Origin: a bacterium
Lineage (GTDB): Bacteria > Armatimonadota > Abditibacteriia > Abditibacteriales > Abditibacteriaceae
DNA: 64,000 nt
Assembly (NCBI GenBank): GCA_004172935.1
Contig: SDZD01000011.1
Location: 1-64,000 of the forward strand
Reading direction: 5' to 3'
Shown: positions 18,117-27,335 of the stretch, in pieces
How positions within the stretch are numbered: position 1 is the first letter of the stretch
How the letters are laid out: the number at the start of each line of letters is the position of its first letter
Program-made: the position numbers and the translations under genes
Notes under the pieces: generated by a model
What the model saw: only the letters and a program-made list of their open reading frames with translations
Databases searched by the model: none
What the model was told of the DNA's origin: nothing

Positions 18117-19004
18117 ATGCGCTCGTACTGGGAAGAAGACCTCGCTATTCTAAGCGCCGAGAATGTGGCTGTTTCGGTCGAAACATCGGGGCTTGGCTCC
18201 CGCATGGCGGCGCTGTGTATTGATACCACCCTTCAGCTTTTAGTGCTGTTGCTGTTGTACCTTGGGTGGTGGGGGGCCAGCTACTACATTCCTGCCCTGA
18301 ACTCGATGCCCGCGTGGGTTCAATCGACGGCGCAAGCGCTGTACGTCATCTTCTTGTTCTTTCTGTTCTTCGGCTACTACTTCCTGTTCGAGTGGTTGTG
18401 GGACGGGCAGACGCCGGGCAAGCGTTATTTGGGAATGCGCGTCACGATGGCGAACGGATTGCCGCTTTCGATGTGGCCCGCTCTGGTGCGCAACACAGTG
18501 CGCCTGGTCGACTTCCTGCCGTTCTTTTATGGCATCGGCGCAGTTGTATCAATGGCGAACCTACTCAACCAACGCGCGGGCGATATGGCGGCGGGTACCA
18601 TCGTGGTTCGCGAAGGGCGCCGCGAGAAAGCCAATAAGCCGCTCAGTATGCGCGAGGCAGTCGATAAGTTCCTCGAAGCCGCCCAGCACGTCCCTGTTGG
18701 TCTCCCAGCTGATGCGCGCGACTGGCACGCCGAAGAACTGAGCGGGCTGAGCGTCGAAGCCATTCGCCAGATAGACCCCGAAGCCCTCGCTCTCGCCAAA
18801 AAACTGAACCGCGAAGATTACGAGTTGGCCCGCGACTTCGTAACCCGCCGCGACGCCATGCCGCGCGACACCCGCTTGCGCCTTGGGCGCGCTCTGGCGA
18901 TTCGACTGAGCGAGAAATCGGAAATGCCGCTCGATATTAATGCCCCAGAACCATTTATCGAGGGTGTTATCGTTACTCTGTCGCGCGTTTATTCGGGTGT
19001 GTGA
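18117..19004 (+). CDS. RDD family membrane protein
   Basis: SRMAALCIDTTLQLLVLLLLYL, LFEWLWDGQTPGKRYLGMRV, LVDFLPFFYGIGAVVSMANLLNQRAGDMAAGTIVVRE. Confidence 0.93.
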   Translation: MRSYWEEDLAILSAENVAVSVETSGLGSRMAALCIDTTLQLLVLLLLYLGWWGASYYIPALNSMPAWVQSTAQALYVIFLFFLFFGYYFLFEWLWDGQTPGKRYLGMRVTMANGLPLSMWPALVRNTVRLVDFLPFFYGIGAVVSMANLLNQRAGDMAAGTIVVREGRREKANKPLSMREAVDKFLEAAQHVPVGLPADARDWHAEELSGLSVEAIRQIDPEALALAKKLNREDYELARDFVTRRDAMPRDTRLRLGRALAIRLSEKSEMPLDINAPEPFIEGVIVTLSRVYSGV

Positions 19005-19084
19005 GGTGGGTTAAACACAGAGGGCACAGAGGACATAAGAAGCACAGAGGGTGAGATTGTCAGGGGAATTGAATATGGGGCGGA

Positions 19085-19375
19085 AATCAATCTTTTTGGC
19101 CTTTTAATCAATGTTTTGAGGCGAAATTTGGCTTAAAACATTGATTAAAAGGGGGAACGTATTTGGGTTTAAGCATGAAATAGGGGGAAAGATTGATTAA
19201 TCAATCTTTATTCGATTCACCACAGAGACACGGAGGCACAGAGAGTGTTTTGAGAGGAGTTTTCGTCGCTCTGGTGGTGAGGGTTTGCCTACTTGGTAGG
19301 GACGGGATGGTGTGCATGATGGTTGAGGGGTGGGGAATGAAATCTCGCCTTGATTTCATTAAATTCAGTATAGTC
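19085..19375 (-). repeat. Composite intergenic repeat, copy B
   Basis: Reverse complement carries the copy A motif series; includes a perfect 22-bp palindrome AAAGATTGATTAATCAATCTTT (19188-19209) and ACCACAGAGACACGGAGGCACAGAGAG (19219-19245). Confidence 0.75.
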
Positions 19376-19454
19376 AGTTTTTATATTTATGGCAAGATGG
19401 GGAAGGGGATATGATGACGACGCGGGGAGTGTCTTGGGAATGGGTGGTGTGATT

Positions 19455-19565
19455 GAGGGTTGGTATCCGCTACGCGGCCCTCACCCGGCCTTTGGCCACC
19501 CACGCCCAGAGGGCACCCGCGCTTCGCGGTAGAAGGATGAATTCAAGCAAACGGGCATCATTCGA
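19455..19565 (-). repeat. Dispersed intergenic repeat R1, degenerate copy
   Basis: Reverse complement 'cttctacc...ggccgggtgagggccgcgtagcgg' aligns with R1 copies at about 261-375 and 23711-23815. Confidence 0.6.
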
Positions 19566-19679
19566 ATTTGGCTAATGCGTGATTGTAACGGACGGTCCCT
19601 CTACTGTGAATCGGGAGAGGGTGGCATGAAGTGCCGGGTGAGGGGCACCCAGCAAAAGACTAACAGCTAACAGCTTTAT

Positions 19680-21551
19680 TTAGAACAAGCCTTTGCCTGT
19701 GATGGTGTTGGTTTGGCCCTGACCGCGCACGTTGGCGATGGTGACTTCTTTCAGGCTGAGGTCGGCGACCAGGGATGTGCCGGTTTGCGAGAGTTGGCGT
19801 ACTGGGTCGACCAACGATACGCCGCCTGTGGCTGTGATTTTGTTGCTGGAGCGGTCGTAGATGGCGCGAGGGGCACGGACAACGGTGCCATTTTGTGCGC
19901 GCATGACTACGCCTCCTGATGCCACTACGCGCGAGTTGGTGGTGTTGCCTTCGACGCGGGCGGCAGTGACGGTGATGCGGCCCAGACTGCCAGCAGAGCG
20001 CAAGGTGGCAGTGGCACCGCTGGTGGCGACGACATTGTTGCCACGTTTTTCGACGCGGCCGGCGCGCACCTTTGTACCATCTTGCAAAGTAGCGCTGGCA
20101 CCTCCGGTGGCGACTGCGTTATCGCCGTTGCCTTCGACGCGAGCAGCAGTAACGAAAGTACCATCGGGAAGGTTCGCAGTAGCACCACGCGAGGCGACAT
20201 AGCTTTCGCCGCGCTTTTCGAGTTGGCCCGCTGTGATGCGAGTGCCATCGCGCAATTTACCGCGAACGGAGCCGCTCATAACGGCGTTCTGGAACTTGGC
20301 GTCGCTTTGGCCGCGATCACCGCTGAGGGTACTGCCCTGCCCGTTGATTTGGACGCCTCCGCTGGCCGTTACCGAGCCGCTATCGGCGTTGCCACTCCAA
20401 GTGGCGGAGCGGGCGCGCACGGTGCCTTGATTGGTGCGTGCGAATACGCCGCCCGATGCCTGAATACTGCCGGAATCTTTCGACCAGTTGTTGGTTTGGG
20501 CTGAACCCGCTTCGAGGCGCAGAGTGCCACGGGAGAAGATGACTCCGCTTCCGCTGATGCGGGACAGATTTTCCAGGCCACGCGCGCTGCGGATGGTCAG
20601 AACAGCGCCATCGCGCTCGACACGCACGTTTTGGGCGTTGGTGACGTTCAGGCGCGAATCGGTGGTGAGGGCTGCGGTTTGGACTTTGGCCTCTTGCCCC
20701 TGAAAGAGCGCGTTGGGGACGAAGATGCGGTCGTTCTTCCAGTTAAATTCGAGACGGGGGCCTGTTGCAGCACCTTTGGGCGATTTGGCCTGTACTTGCC
20801 CGGTGATGACGCCGCGCTGCGCCGCAGTGTCGGCTTCGAGCTGTTGTCCGGTGAGAACAACTTTCTCGTGAGTTGCGGTTACTTTTTGGGCGCTGAGGTG
20901 ATTGGTCTTCCAGTTGAAAAGGGCATTCTGGCCGCGCACTGTTGTACCGCGCGCATCAATCGTCGCGATTTTGCAGCCCAAGGTTTGCAGTGAGGTCTGC
21001 CCGGTTAGTTCAGGTGTTTTTAGAGTGATGTCGCCGCGCTTGGCCGCGACTCCGCCCGAAGCGGACATGGTGCGCTTGGTGACATCGACATCGGCGCGAG
21101 GAGCGCGCAGTTCGATGGGGGCACCGAGTAGGATTTTGGAGCTGGCGACAACCTGCCCAACCATCTGCAAACGCACGCCTTTGGCGGTGTTGAAGAGGTT
21201 AATGGTGTTGGCCCTGAAACTCGATTCGGGCTTGCCCGCCTGAAACAACGTGGCACTAGCCTGAGTTAAAACAGCCGATTGGGGGATGCCGCCTTTCATT
21301 TCGCCCTGTGAGCGCAATTCCTTGGCTTGAACACGCCACAGCGGACGGCCCTGCGCGTCGCCGATTTCGATTTGCCCACCACGCACTGTCGCGGAGCTTA
21401 AGCCTTTCACCGAAGAGGCACCGCGCTTAGCTTCGTCTTTCAGCTCTTTCTGGAACTGAGCGCGGTCGGTTTCGGAGACGCTGGTTTTTTGCGAGCAGCC
21501 GCCAATAAATAAGGCGACGGCGGCAAGCGAAAGACAAATGGTGGGTTTCAT
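19680..21551 (-). CDS. LptC/OstA-like lipoprotein with internal tandem repeats
   Basis: Lipoprotein signal MKPTICLSLAAVALFIGGCSQ; PLWRVQAKEL and repeated ASGGV beta-strand units as in LptC/LptA/OstA; about 28-aa repeats (DGTxVxAxRVEKxGxxxVAxxGAxA). ATG at 21551 preferred over the track start 21752. Confidence 0.75.
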   Translation of the reverse strand: MKPTICLSLAAVALFIGGCSQKTSVSETDRAQFQKELKDEAKRGASSVKGLSSATVRGGQIEIGDAQGRPLWRVQAKELRSQGEMKGGIPQSAVLTQASATLFQAGKPESSFRANTINLFNTAKGVRLQMVGQVVASSKILLGAPIELRAPRADVDVTKRTMSASGGVAAKRGDITLKTPELTGQTSLQTLGCKIATIDARGTTVRGQNALFNWKTNHLSAQKVTATHEKVVLTGQQLEADTAAQRGVITGQVQAKSPKGAATGPRLEFNWKNDRIFVPNALFQGQEAKVQTAALTTDSRLNVTNAQNVRVERDGAVLTIRSARGLENLSRISGSGVIFSRGTLRLEAGSAQTNNWSKDSGSIQASGGVFARTNQGTVRARSATWSGNADSGSVTASGGVQINGQGSTLSGDRGQSDAKFQNAVMSGSVRGKLRDGTRITAGQLEKRGESYVASRGATANLPDGTFVTAARVEGNGDNAVATGGASATLQDGTKVRAGRVEKRGNNVVATSGATATLRSAGSLGRITVTAARVEGNTTNSRVVASGGVVMRAQNGTVVRAPRAIYDRSSNKITATGGVSLVDPVRQLSQTGTSLVADLSLKEVTIANVRGQGQTNTITGKGLF

Positions 21552-21567
21552 GGCTAAGGGCGAGAGA

Positions 21568-22314
21568 TTAAGACGCAAAACGAAAACGAAGGAGCGCCCA
21601 CGCCGCGCGTAAACCATCACGCACGACGCGAATTTTCTTACCTTCGAGTTCGGTACGCGGACGATACCAGATGGGCGTTTGACCGATACGCGCTCCATGT
21701 TTGCGGGCACGCGCGACTTTGGCGGCAATCTCGAAATCGAGATCGAACCCATCGCATGTCAATCCGAGCGAGAGCGCGAAGGGACGCCTCATTAGTTTGT
21801 AACAGGTGGCGACATCGTCTAACGGTGCGCCGTAAAGAACGCGATAGAACAGTGTTAAACCCACGCGGCCATAGAAAAAGGCGGTACGCGGCTGGTCGCG
21901 GCGGGTGACGCTGCCGGGGGCAAGGCGAGTTCCGAAGACGGCATCGAGTCGTTTGCGATTGGCTAAGTCGAGCAGCTTTTGATAATCCGTGGGATCATAT
22001 TCGAGGTCGGCGTCCTGCACGATGACCCATTCACCACGCGCCAAACCCAGGGCGCGACGCACACTGGCGCCTTTGCCTTTGTTTTGGGTTTGGAAGAAGA
22101 CGCGCAAACGCGAAGAGGACTCAGCCTCGCCCGCCTCACCCGATTCCACTAACGACTGGAGGTACTCGCGCGTACCATCATCGGAGACGTTATCGACCAC
22201 AATGATTTCGAGGTCGATGGGTATATCGCGCACACGGCGCAAAATTTCTTCGAGCGTGGCGCGCTCGTTGTAAACCGGCATAAGCACGCTCAGAAGCGGC
22301 GGCGAATCGGGCAT
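21568..22314 (-). CDS. Glycosyltransferase family 2 (dolichol-phosphate mannosyltransferase-like)
   Basis: LSVLMPVYNERATLEEILRRV...IIVVDNVSDDGTREYL...GKGASVRRALGLARGEWVIVQDADLEYDP. Confidence 0.95.
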   Translation of the reverse strand: MPDSPPLLSVLMPVYNERATLEEILRRVRDIPIDLEIIVVDNVSDDGTREYLQSLVESGEAGEAESSSRLRVFFQTQNKGKGASVRRALGLARGEWVIVQDADLEYDPTDYQKLLDLANRKRLDAVFGTRLAPGSVTRRDQPRTAFFYGRVGLTLFYRVLYGAPLDDVATCYKLMRRPFALSLGLTCDGFDLDFEIAAKVARARKHGARIGQTPIWYRPRTELEGKKIRVVRDGLRAAWALLRFRFAS

Positions 22315-22333
22315 GTAGGCGGAAAGTGTAATT

Positions 22334-23626
22334 TCAAACCAGGGTCTTCCAGAATATGATATTGCTCAGCGACAAGCCCAGCATCACAATTCCCAGCAAA
22401 ACCGACACGATAACCCCGCCGCGAGAACGCGAAAGTCCGCCCGCAACGAGCAAAGTGATGGGCACCATTAAGCCATGAAGGTAGCGCGCCTGTCCACCGG
22501 AAAAGTGAGCATAGGCGAAGCTAACCCACAAAACGAAGAGCAGCGAAGCCCCCGCCGCCCACCAAAGCGACACAGAGCGAATATCATACGGCTCCTCCTC
22601 ATCATCCTGAACCTCATTAGAATCGCGATTCTTCCACGCCGACCAGATGCCCATTAACGGCGCAAAAACGGTAACCGAGAAGGGAAGCAGCCACAATGGG
22701 TCGGGGAAACGCGGACCACTGGCATTGAGAGGGCCAGTGAGCTTAACGAAATTGTTAACCCCACCAAAGAAGCCCCACGTGGTGCCGAGGATTTGCCACA
22801 CCATGCCGCGCACGTAGGTAGCGAGGGGAAAGCCCTGTGGCCCCCAATCCGCGAAACCGGGGGTGCCCTGTGTCGCGGCGCGCGAAAAGAGGACATAGGC
22901 AAAGGGGTCGCCGTAGAGGAACTGGTTACGAAGCAGCATTGGTGCCGCCAACAAAAGCGCGATGACCAAAGCGGGCAGTAGCGATGGGATGGGGCGTTCG
23001 CCGCGTTTGGAGAGTGCCGCGCCGATGGCAATGAAGGCCCACAGGCCCATAGGAAGCGCGGTGAGCTTGGTGAGTGCCCCTAAGCCCGCGACGACACCCG
23101 CCATGATGATTAGTTTGCGAGTCGGGGTTTCGAGCCAAGCACGCGCCACCAAATAGAACAAACACGCCGACCAGAGGCCCGCGAGGGCATCGTTGTTGAC
23201 GCTGGCTCCGACGCCTTGATGGAGCGGTGACAGCGCGGCGCCCAGAGTGCAAAAGGCGCTGGCGCGCGAGCCGCGACCGAAGATGAGATTGGCGGCATTC
23301 CACACAATCCAGATGGTGAGCAATCCAAAGACGAGCGACAGTACGCGGGTAGCATAATTTTCTATACCGGGGGGCAAAATAGCCCACAACGGCGCGGCGG
23401 CCAAATAGAAAAGTGGGGGTTGGTGAAATTCGTAGCCGGGATTAGGCGGGGATTGCCCATTAAACACTGGCAAGGCATGGCTGGAAACAATGGCTTCGAT
23501 GTACTGCGCGTGGGCAGCTTCATCAGGAGCCGCCGACCAGGGCACCACTGCGATGAGAGCAGCGACAATAAGAAAATAAAGCAGGAGCGCGCCAATGAGC
23601 GGCACGCGACCAGAAGAAGTGGTCAC
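22334..23626 (-). CDS. GT-C/GT39-like polytopic membrane protein
   Basis: N-terminal PWSAAPDEAAHAQYIEAIV and YEFHQPPLFYLAAAPLW (first-loop acidic motif of GT-C families), many TM segments. Confidence 0.75.
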   Translation of the reverse strand: MTTSSGRVPLIGALLLYFLIVAALIAVVPWSAAPDEAAHAQYIEAIVSSHALPVFNGQSPPNPGYEFHQPPLFYLAAAPLWAILPPGIENYATRVLSLVFGLLTIWIVWNAANLIFGRGSRASAFCTLGAALSPLHQGVGASVNNDALAGLWSACLFYLVARAWLETPTRKLIIMAGVVAGLGALTKLTALPMGLWAFIAIGAALSKRGERPIPSLLPALVIALLLAAPMLLRNQFLYGDPFAYVLFSRAATQGTPGFADWGPQGFPLATYVRGMVWQILGTTWGFFGGVNNFVKLTGPLNASGPRFPDPLWLLPFSVTVFAPLMGIWSAWKNRDSNEVQDDEEEPYDIRSVSLWWAAGASLLFVLWVSFAYAHFSGGQARYLHGLMVPITLLVAGGLSRSRGGVIVSVLLGIVMLGLSLSNIIFWKTLV

Positions 23627-23710
23627 AAAAGGCGAGTTTGCTGTTTTTTGAGGTCGCTTGTCAGAGAGGAAGAGTCAGAGAGGGTTGGGAACTCATAGAA
23701 CGAGATTTGT

Positions 23711-23815
23711 TTACCGCTACGCGGCCCTCATCCGGCACCGCGACACCTACACCCTGACGACGTCGGGTACCCGCAAAGGTAGAAGGGCCGAACTCAAGTA
23801 TTCGCTCGTTTTTAC
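23711..23815 (-). repeat. Dispersed intergenic repeat R1
   Basis: Reverse complement: gagttcggcccttctacctttgcgggtacccgacgtcgtcagggtgtaggtgtcgcggtgccggatgagggccgcgtag. Confidence 0.8.
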
Positions 23816-23906
23816 CCCTCCTAACCTCCCCACTACGTGGAGAGGGACCACTCATCGAACTCGCGAGGGATTGTTGATATGTGCAACAACCTCTCGCGGG
23901 TTCTCA

Positions 23907-25841
23907 CTATTTCAGTTCGTAGACCTCGAAACCGTGGGCGGAGAAGAGGGAGCGCAGGTTGCCGGCGGAAACGGTTTGGTCGAAGAGGGGTTGGGGGGGA
24001 CCGAAGGTGCCGCCGTTTCGGGCAGCGTCGCGGTTGTAGAGTACGTAGGTCGCGCCTAAGGATTTTAGAGCGGCGGTCAGTTGGGCCGGGGTCGTGGTGA
24101 CGGCGTAGTCGATGAGGTTGTTGTGCTGGTCGTCGGCCCAAAAATTGGGACGGGGCAGGTAGAAGTCGCGCGGTTCGCCATAAACGGCGATGCGGCTGGT
24201 CGCGGGGGTGTTGGCGCCAATCCATTGCATGGCCTCGTAGCCCGCAAAGGAGCGCTGCAAGTAGGCTTCCGGGGTTTGGGCGCCACTTATCACCGCGAAG
24301 TTGCCGCGTGCGCGCCAAAGGGCTACAGTGGGCGAGAAAACCATCCACAGTGCCAAGCAGACGCCCGCAGCGCGAGTAGCTATGGAGAAGCGGGGCAAGC
24401 GAGTCGCCAAAACCCAGCCGCTAAGGACGCACAGAATACCGAGGGCAGGGAAGAGGTAGCGAATCTGCTGGCTTGTGAAGGCCCAGAAGAACCAGAGGAA
24501 GGCGAACATCCACGCCAGAAAGCCAACCATTGTGCCCTTCCGTCGCGCTACAAAGGCGGGGATTCCAGTCGCGAGTAGGACGGGGCCAGGGAAGACGGCG
24601 AAGAGGACATCGAGGACGACGACATCGAAGAAGCCTGTATGGACTCCATCGGTGGGACGGGCCGAGGGGATGGGCCACAGGACGCCACCCTGATTGATGG
24701 GTGACATCGCAAGACGAAACGGCAACACCAGCAAATCGAACGGCGTTTTGCCGAAGCCGAATTGGGCTTGGTCGGCGTTGTAGGTTTGGGCCATCGCCAA
24801 TGTCCAGCCTCGCCCACCAAATATTTCGTAGGCGAAAGGAAACACGGGGTTGCCCGTCCACAGCATGTTGCGACCGTACCAGAAGCCGCCAATAACCAGA
24901 GCCGGAAGCGCAAGCCACACAAGGCGCGCCCAGCGCTCTTTCCCTTCGCTTGAAGCGCGGGCCGAGGTAACAAGCGCCCACAGGCCCAAAAAGCCGAAGA
25001 TGAGCCAGCCGAAATACTTCGAGCCAAGACAGAGGCCACAGAAAACGCTGCTACCAATCCAGCTGAGGCGGCGCGTGCGGGCATCGGCGGAAGTGTCGAA
25101 GAGGGCTTCGCAGAACAAAGCTATGGCAGCCCATGCGAAGGCACTGAAAGCCAAATCGACGTAGGCGGTGGTGCTTTCGCTTTGTGCCATAGGCAGCGAG
25201 ACAAAGAGCGCTGCGGCCCACAGCCCCGCCGTTTTGCCTCCGGCGCGTTTGCCAAGCGTTCCCAGCGCCAATGCCCCAAAGAGCAACATGACCCAATGGA
25301 AGAACTTGGCGAAGACGGCATCGCGTACTCCGAGCGCCAGCGCGTACAGCATCTCGGCGACGAAGGGGAAGTAGGAATGGTGGTCGAACTGGAGTTGCGA
25401 CACCCTGCCCTCGCGCAGCCATTGGGATGGCACGGATAGGTGGTAGACCAGCGAATCGTAATCACCCGCGCTGGGGGGAACGAGGGTGAGGACAAACATG
25501 AGGCCCGCGACGATGGCGACATAGGCCAGAAGCGCCTTTTCGAGCGGCGCAGTACCGCGTAGCCCAGCAACTAATCGGCGGGCGTTAACAACCAGATTAG
25601 CGCGTTTCCAGACGATGGCTCCGAGCAGAACCACGATGGCTACACCCCAGAAAGGGGCGGCTTTAAGGAAGCCGAGCAAGCCCGTGATGTAGAACAGAGT
25701 CGACCACAGGCCGAGAAAGCCGAGGGGCGCGAACAGCAGAGCGCCTTCGATGGAACGACGGGGAGGAGTGACCGCCAACCCAAACGCGAGAAGCAGCGCG
25801 AAAAAACCGAGAAAAAGAGCGGCGTCGAGAAGATAGAACAT
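23907..25841 (-). CDS. GT-C-like polytopic membrane protein
   Basis: 644 aa, multiple TM; PPSAGDYDSLVYHLSVPSQWLREGRV loop typical of ArnT/PMT-like families. Confidence 0.75.
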   Translation of the reverse strand: MFYLLDAALFLGFFALLLAFGLAVTPPRRSIEGALLFAPLGFLGLWSTLFYITGLLGFLKAAPFWGVAIVVLLGAIVWKRANLVVNARRLVAGLRGTAPLEKALLAYVAIVAGLMFVLTLVPPSAGDYDSLVYHLSVPSQWLREGRVSQLQFDHHSYFPFVAEMLYALALGVRDAVFAKFFHWVMLLFGALALGTLGKRAGGKTAGLWAAALFVSLPMAQSESTTAYVDLAFSAFAWAAIALFCEALFDTSADARTRRLSWIGSSVFCGLCLGSKYFGWLIFGFLGLWALVTSARASSEGKERWARLVWLALPALVIGGFWYGRNMLWTGNPVFPFAYEIFGGRGWTLAMAQTYNADQAQFGFGKTPFDLLVLPFRLAMSPINQGGVLWPIPSARPTDGVHTGFFDVVVLDVLFAVFPGPVLLATGIPAFVARRKGTMVGFLAWMFAFLWFFWAFTSQQIRYLFPALGILCVLSGWVLATRLPRFSIATRAAGVCLALWMVFSPTVALWRARGNFAVISGAQTPEAYLQRSFAGYEAMQWIGANTPATSRIAVYGEPRDFYLPRPNFWADDQHNNLIDYAVTTTPAQLTAALKSLGATYVLYNRDAARNGGTFGPPQPLFDQTVSAGNLRSLFSAHGFEVYELK

Positions 25842-25868
25842 CGGCGCGAAAAACGAAAACAGGCGCGC

Positions 25869-25970
25869 TTACAGCGAGAACAGAAGAATCGCGTCTTTGA
25901 AGAAAAGCGCGAACAGCACGACGAACCACGCAACCAACAAGACTTCGATTGCGCGTGAGGAGAGATTCAT
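25869..25970 (-). CDS. Putative 33-aa single-TM microprotein
   Basis: ATG at 25970 to TAA at 25869 encodes MNLSSRAIEVLLVAWFVVLFALFFKDAILLFSL, filling the gap between two co-oriented genes; below the ORF-track cutoff. Confidence 0.4.
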   Translation of the reverse strand: MNLSSRAIEVLLVAWFVVLFALFFKDAILLFSL

Positions 25971-25971
25971 A

Positions 25972-26571
25972 TTACTTTTGCGAGGCTTCGGGCTTGGGGG
26001 TGCGCGGATTCTCGAACATATCGAGCATCATGTCCCAATAGCCACGAGCCGAAAGCATCAAATCAATGATTTCACGCACGGCCCCGCGTCCGCCACGAGC
26101 GCGCGTGATGTAGTCGGCGCGCGACACGACTACGGGTTCGGCATCGGCGACAGCGACTCGCAGACCACAGACCGTGAAGGCCGCCAAATCGGGCACATCA
26201 TCGCCGATGAAGCAGCACGATTCGGGGCCGATGTTGAGTTGCGCTTGCAGGTCGAGAAGGGCCGCCGCTTTGTCGTCACAGGCCAACAGGCAATAGTCGA
26301 GGCCCAGTTCGTCGAAGCGGTGTTTGGCGACTTTGGATGGACGACCTGAGACCCACGCGATCTTGATTCCGGCGCGGCGAGCGGCCACCAAGCCGAAGCC
26401 ATCGCGCACATAGAAGGTTTGGATCAGTTCGCCATTGGAATCGAAGGTGAGACTGCCATCGGTCAATACGCCGTCCACATCGCACGCCAGGAGTTGCACT
26501 CCGGCCCACCGAGCAGATGTGACTTCAGTCCGTTCGCTGCGTGTCGAAAAAGTAGAAAGCGGCGATTGCAT
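25972..26571 (-). CDS. kdsC: HAD phosphatase, KdsC-like (3-deoxy-D-manno-octulosonate 8-phosphate phosphatase family)
   Basis: LLACDVDGVLTDGSLTFDSNGELIQTFYVRDGFGLVAARRAGIKIAWVSGRPS...CCFIGDDVPDLAAF...GGRGAVREIIDLML. Confidence 0.9.
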   Translation of the reverse strand: MQSPLSTFSTRSERTEVTSARWAGVQLLACDVDGVLTDGSLTFDSNGELIQTFYVRDGFGLVAARRAGIKIAWVSGRPSKVAKHRFDELGLDYCLLACDDKAAALLDLQAQLNIGPESCCFIGDDVPDLAAFTVCGLRVAVADAEPVVVSRADYITRARGGRGAVREIIDLMLSARGYWDMMLDMFENPRTPKPEASQK

Positions 26572-26626
26572 TGTGCTTATTTTATCAACGCACGTATAAG
26601 CCTTTTCAATTCAAGCGGCTAACACT

Positions 26627-27178
26627 TTAATTTGAAGCTTTGCGTCCGACTTCGACGGGCAACGAATGGGCCATTAAACAGGCCAGAGCCGCCACCAAAA
26701 GCCACATATTGATGACAGCCAGGCGGTTATAGCGGTGGTGGCCATCGTCGAAACGCGCTTTTAATTCGGTTTCGGCAGGAGTGAACTGAGGGTTCTTCGA
26801 GAGCGAGCGCACATAGAGCGGCAAAACAGCGGTTTGGTCGCGTTCGACAGTGGGAAGGAGGCCGAAGTTAAGGTAGGCCCCTAGAGCGATGACGATGACG
26901 GTAAGACCGCCCTGAATGCGCCACCAGAGCGAGCGCTTGGACAACACACCATCGACCACCCAGCCCGCAATCAAAATAACCGAGCAAACGGCGCAGATGA
27001 TGGCGAAGCGTGACAGCATAGGGCCGACCATTTTGGGCGCCATATCGGGCACACCCGCCTCACGGGTCATGCGGAACATAATCGCTGCGGTGATGGCGCC
27101 AAAAAAGATGAGGCCACCAATCCATAATCCCATTGCCAGCGCGACGAGAGTGCGCGCGAATCCCAACAAAAATCGCAT
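26627..27178 (-). CDS. DUF4149-like integral membrane protein
   Basis: Four predicted TM segments; MRFLLGFARTLVALAMGLWIGGLIFFGAITAAIMF. Confidence 0.6.
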   Translation of the reverse strand: MRFLLGFARTLVALAMGLWIGGLIFFGAITAAIMFRMTREAGVPDMAPKMVGPMLSRFAIICAVCSVILIAGWVVDGVLSKRSLWWRIQGGLTVIVIALGAYLNFGLLPTVERDQTAVLPLYVRSLSKNPQFTPAETELKARFDDGHHRYNRLAVINMWLLVAALACLMAHSLPVEVGRKASN

Positions 27179-27286
27179 GGATGAAAGTGAGAGAACGACG
27201 TTCCGCACAGAGCAAGAGACCTATACGAATGAGAATGGAAGCCCTTGGCGCCAGTGATGCAATGGCGGAAGCCATGAGCCAAAAAC

Positions 27287-27319
27287 AAAAGGCCGCGACT
27301 GTTGAAGTCGCGGCCTTTT
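27287..27319 (-). terminator. Rho-independent terminator-like hairpin downstream of giant exoprotein 1
   Basis: aaaaggccgcgact-gttga-agtcgcggcctttt, 14-bp perfect arms. Confidence 0.88.
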
Positions 27320-27335
27320 GCGGTTGTTTTGGAAC

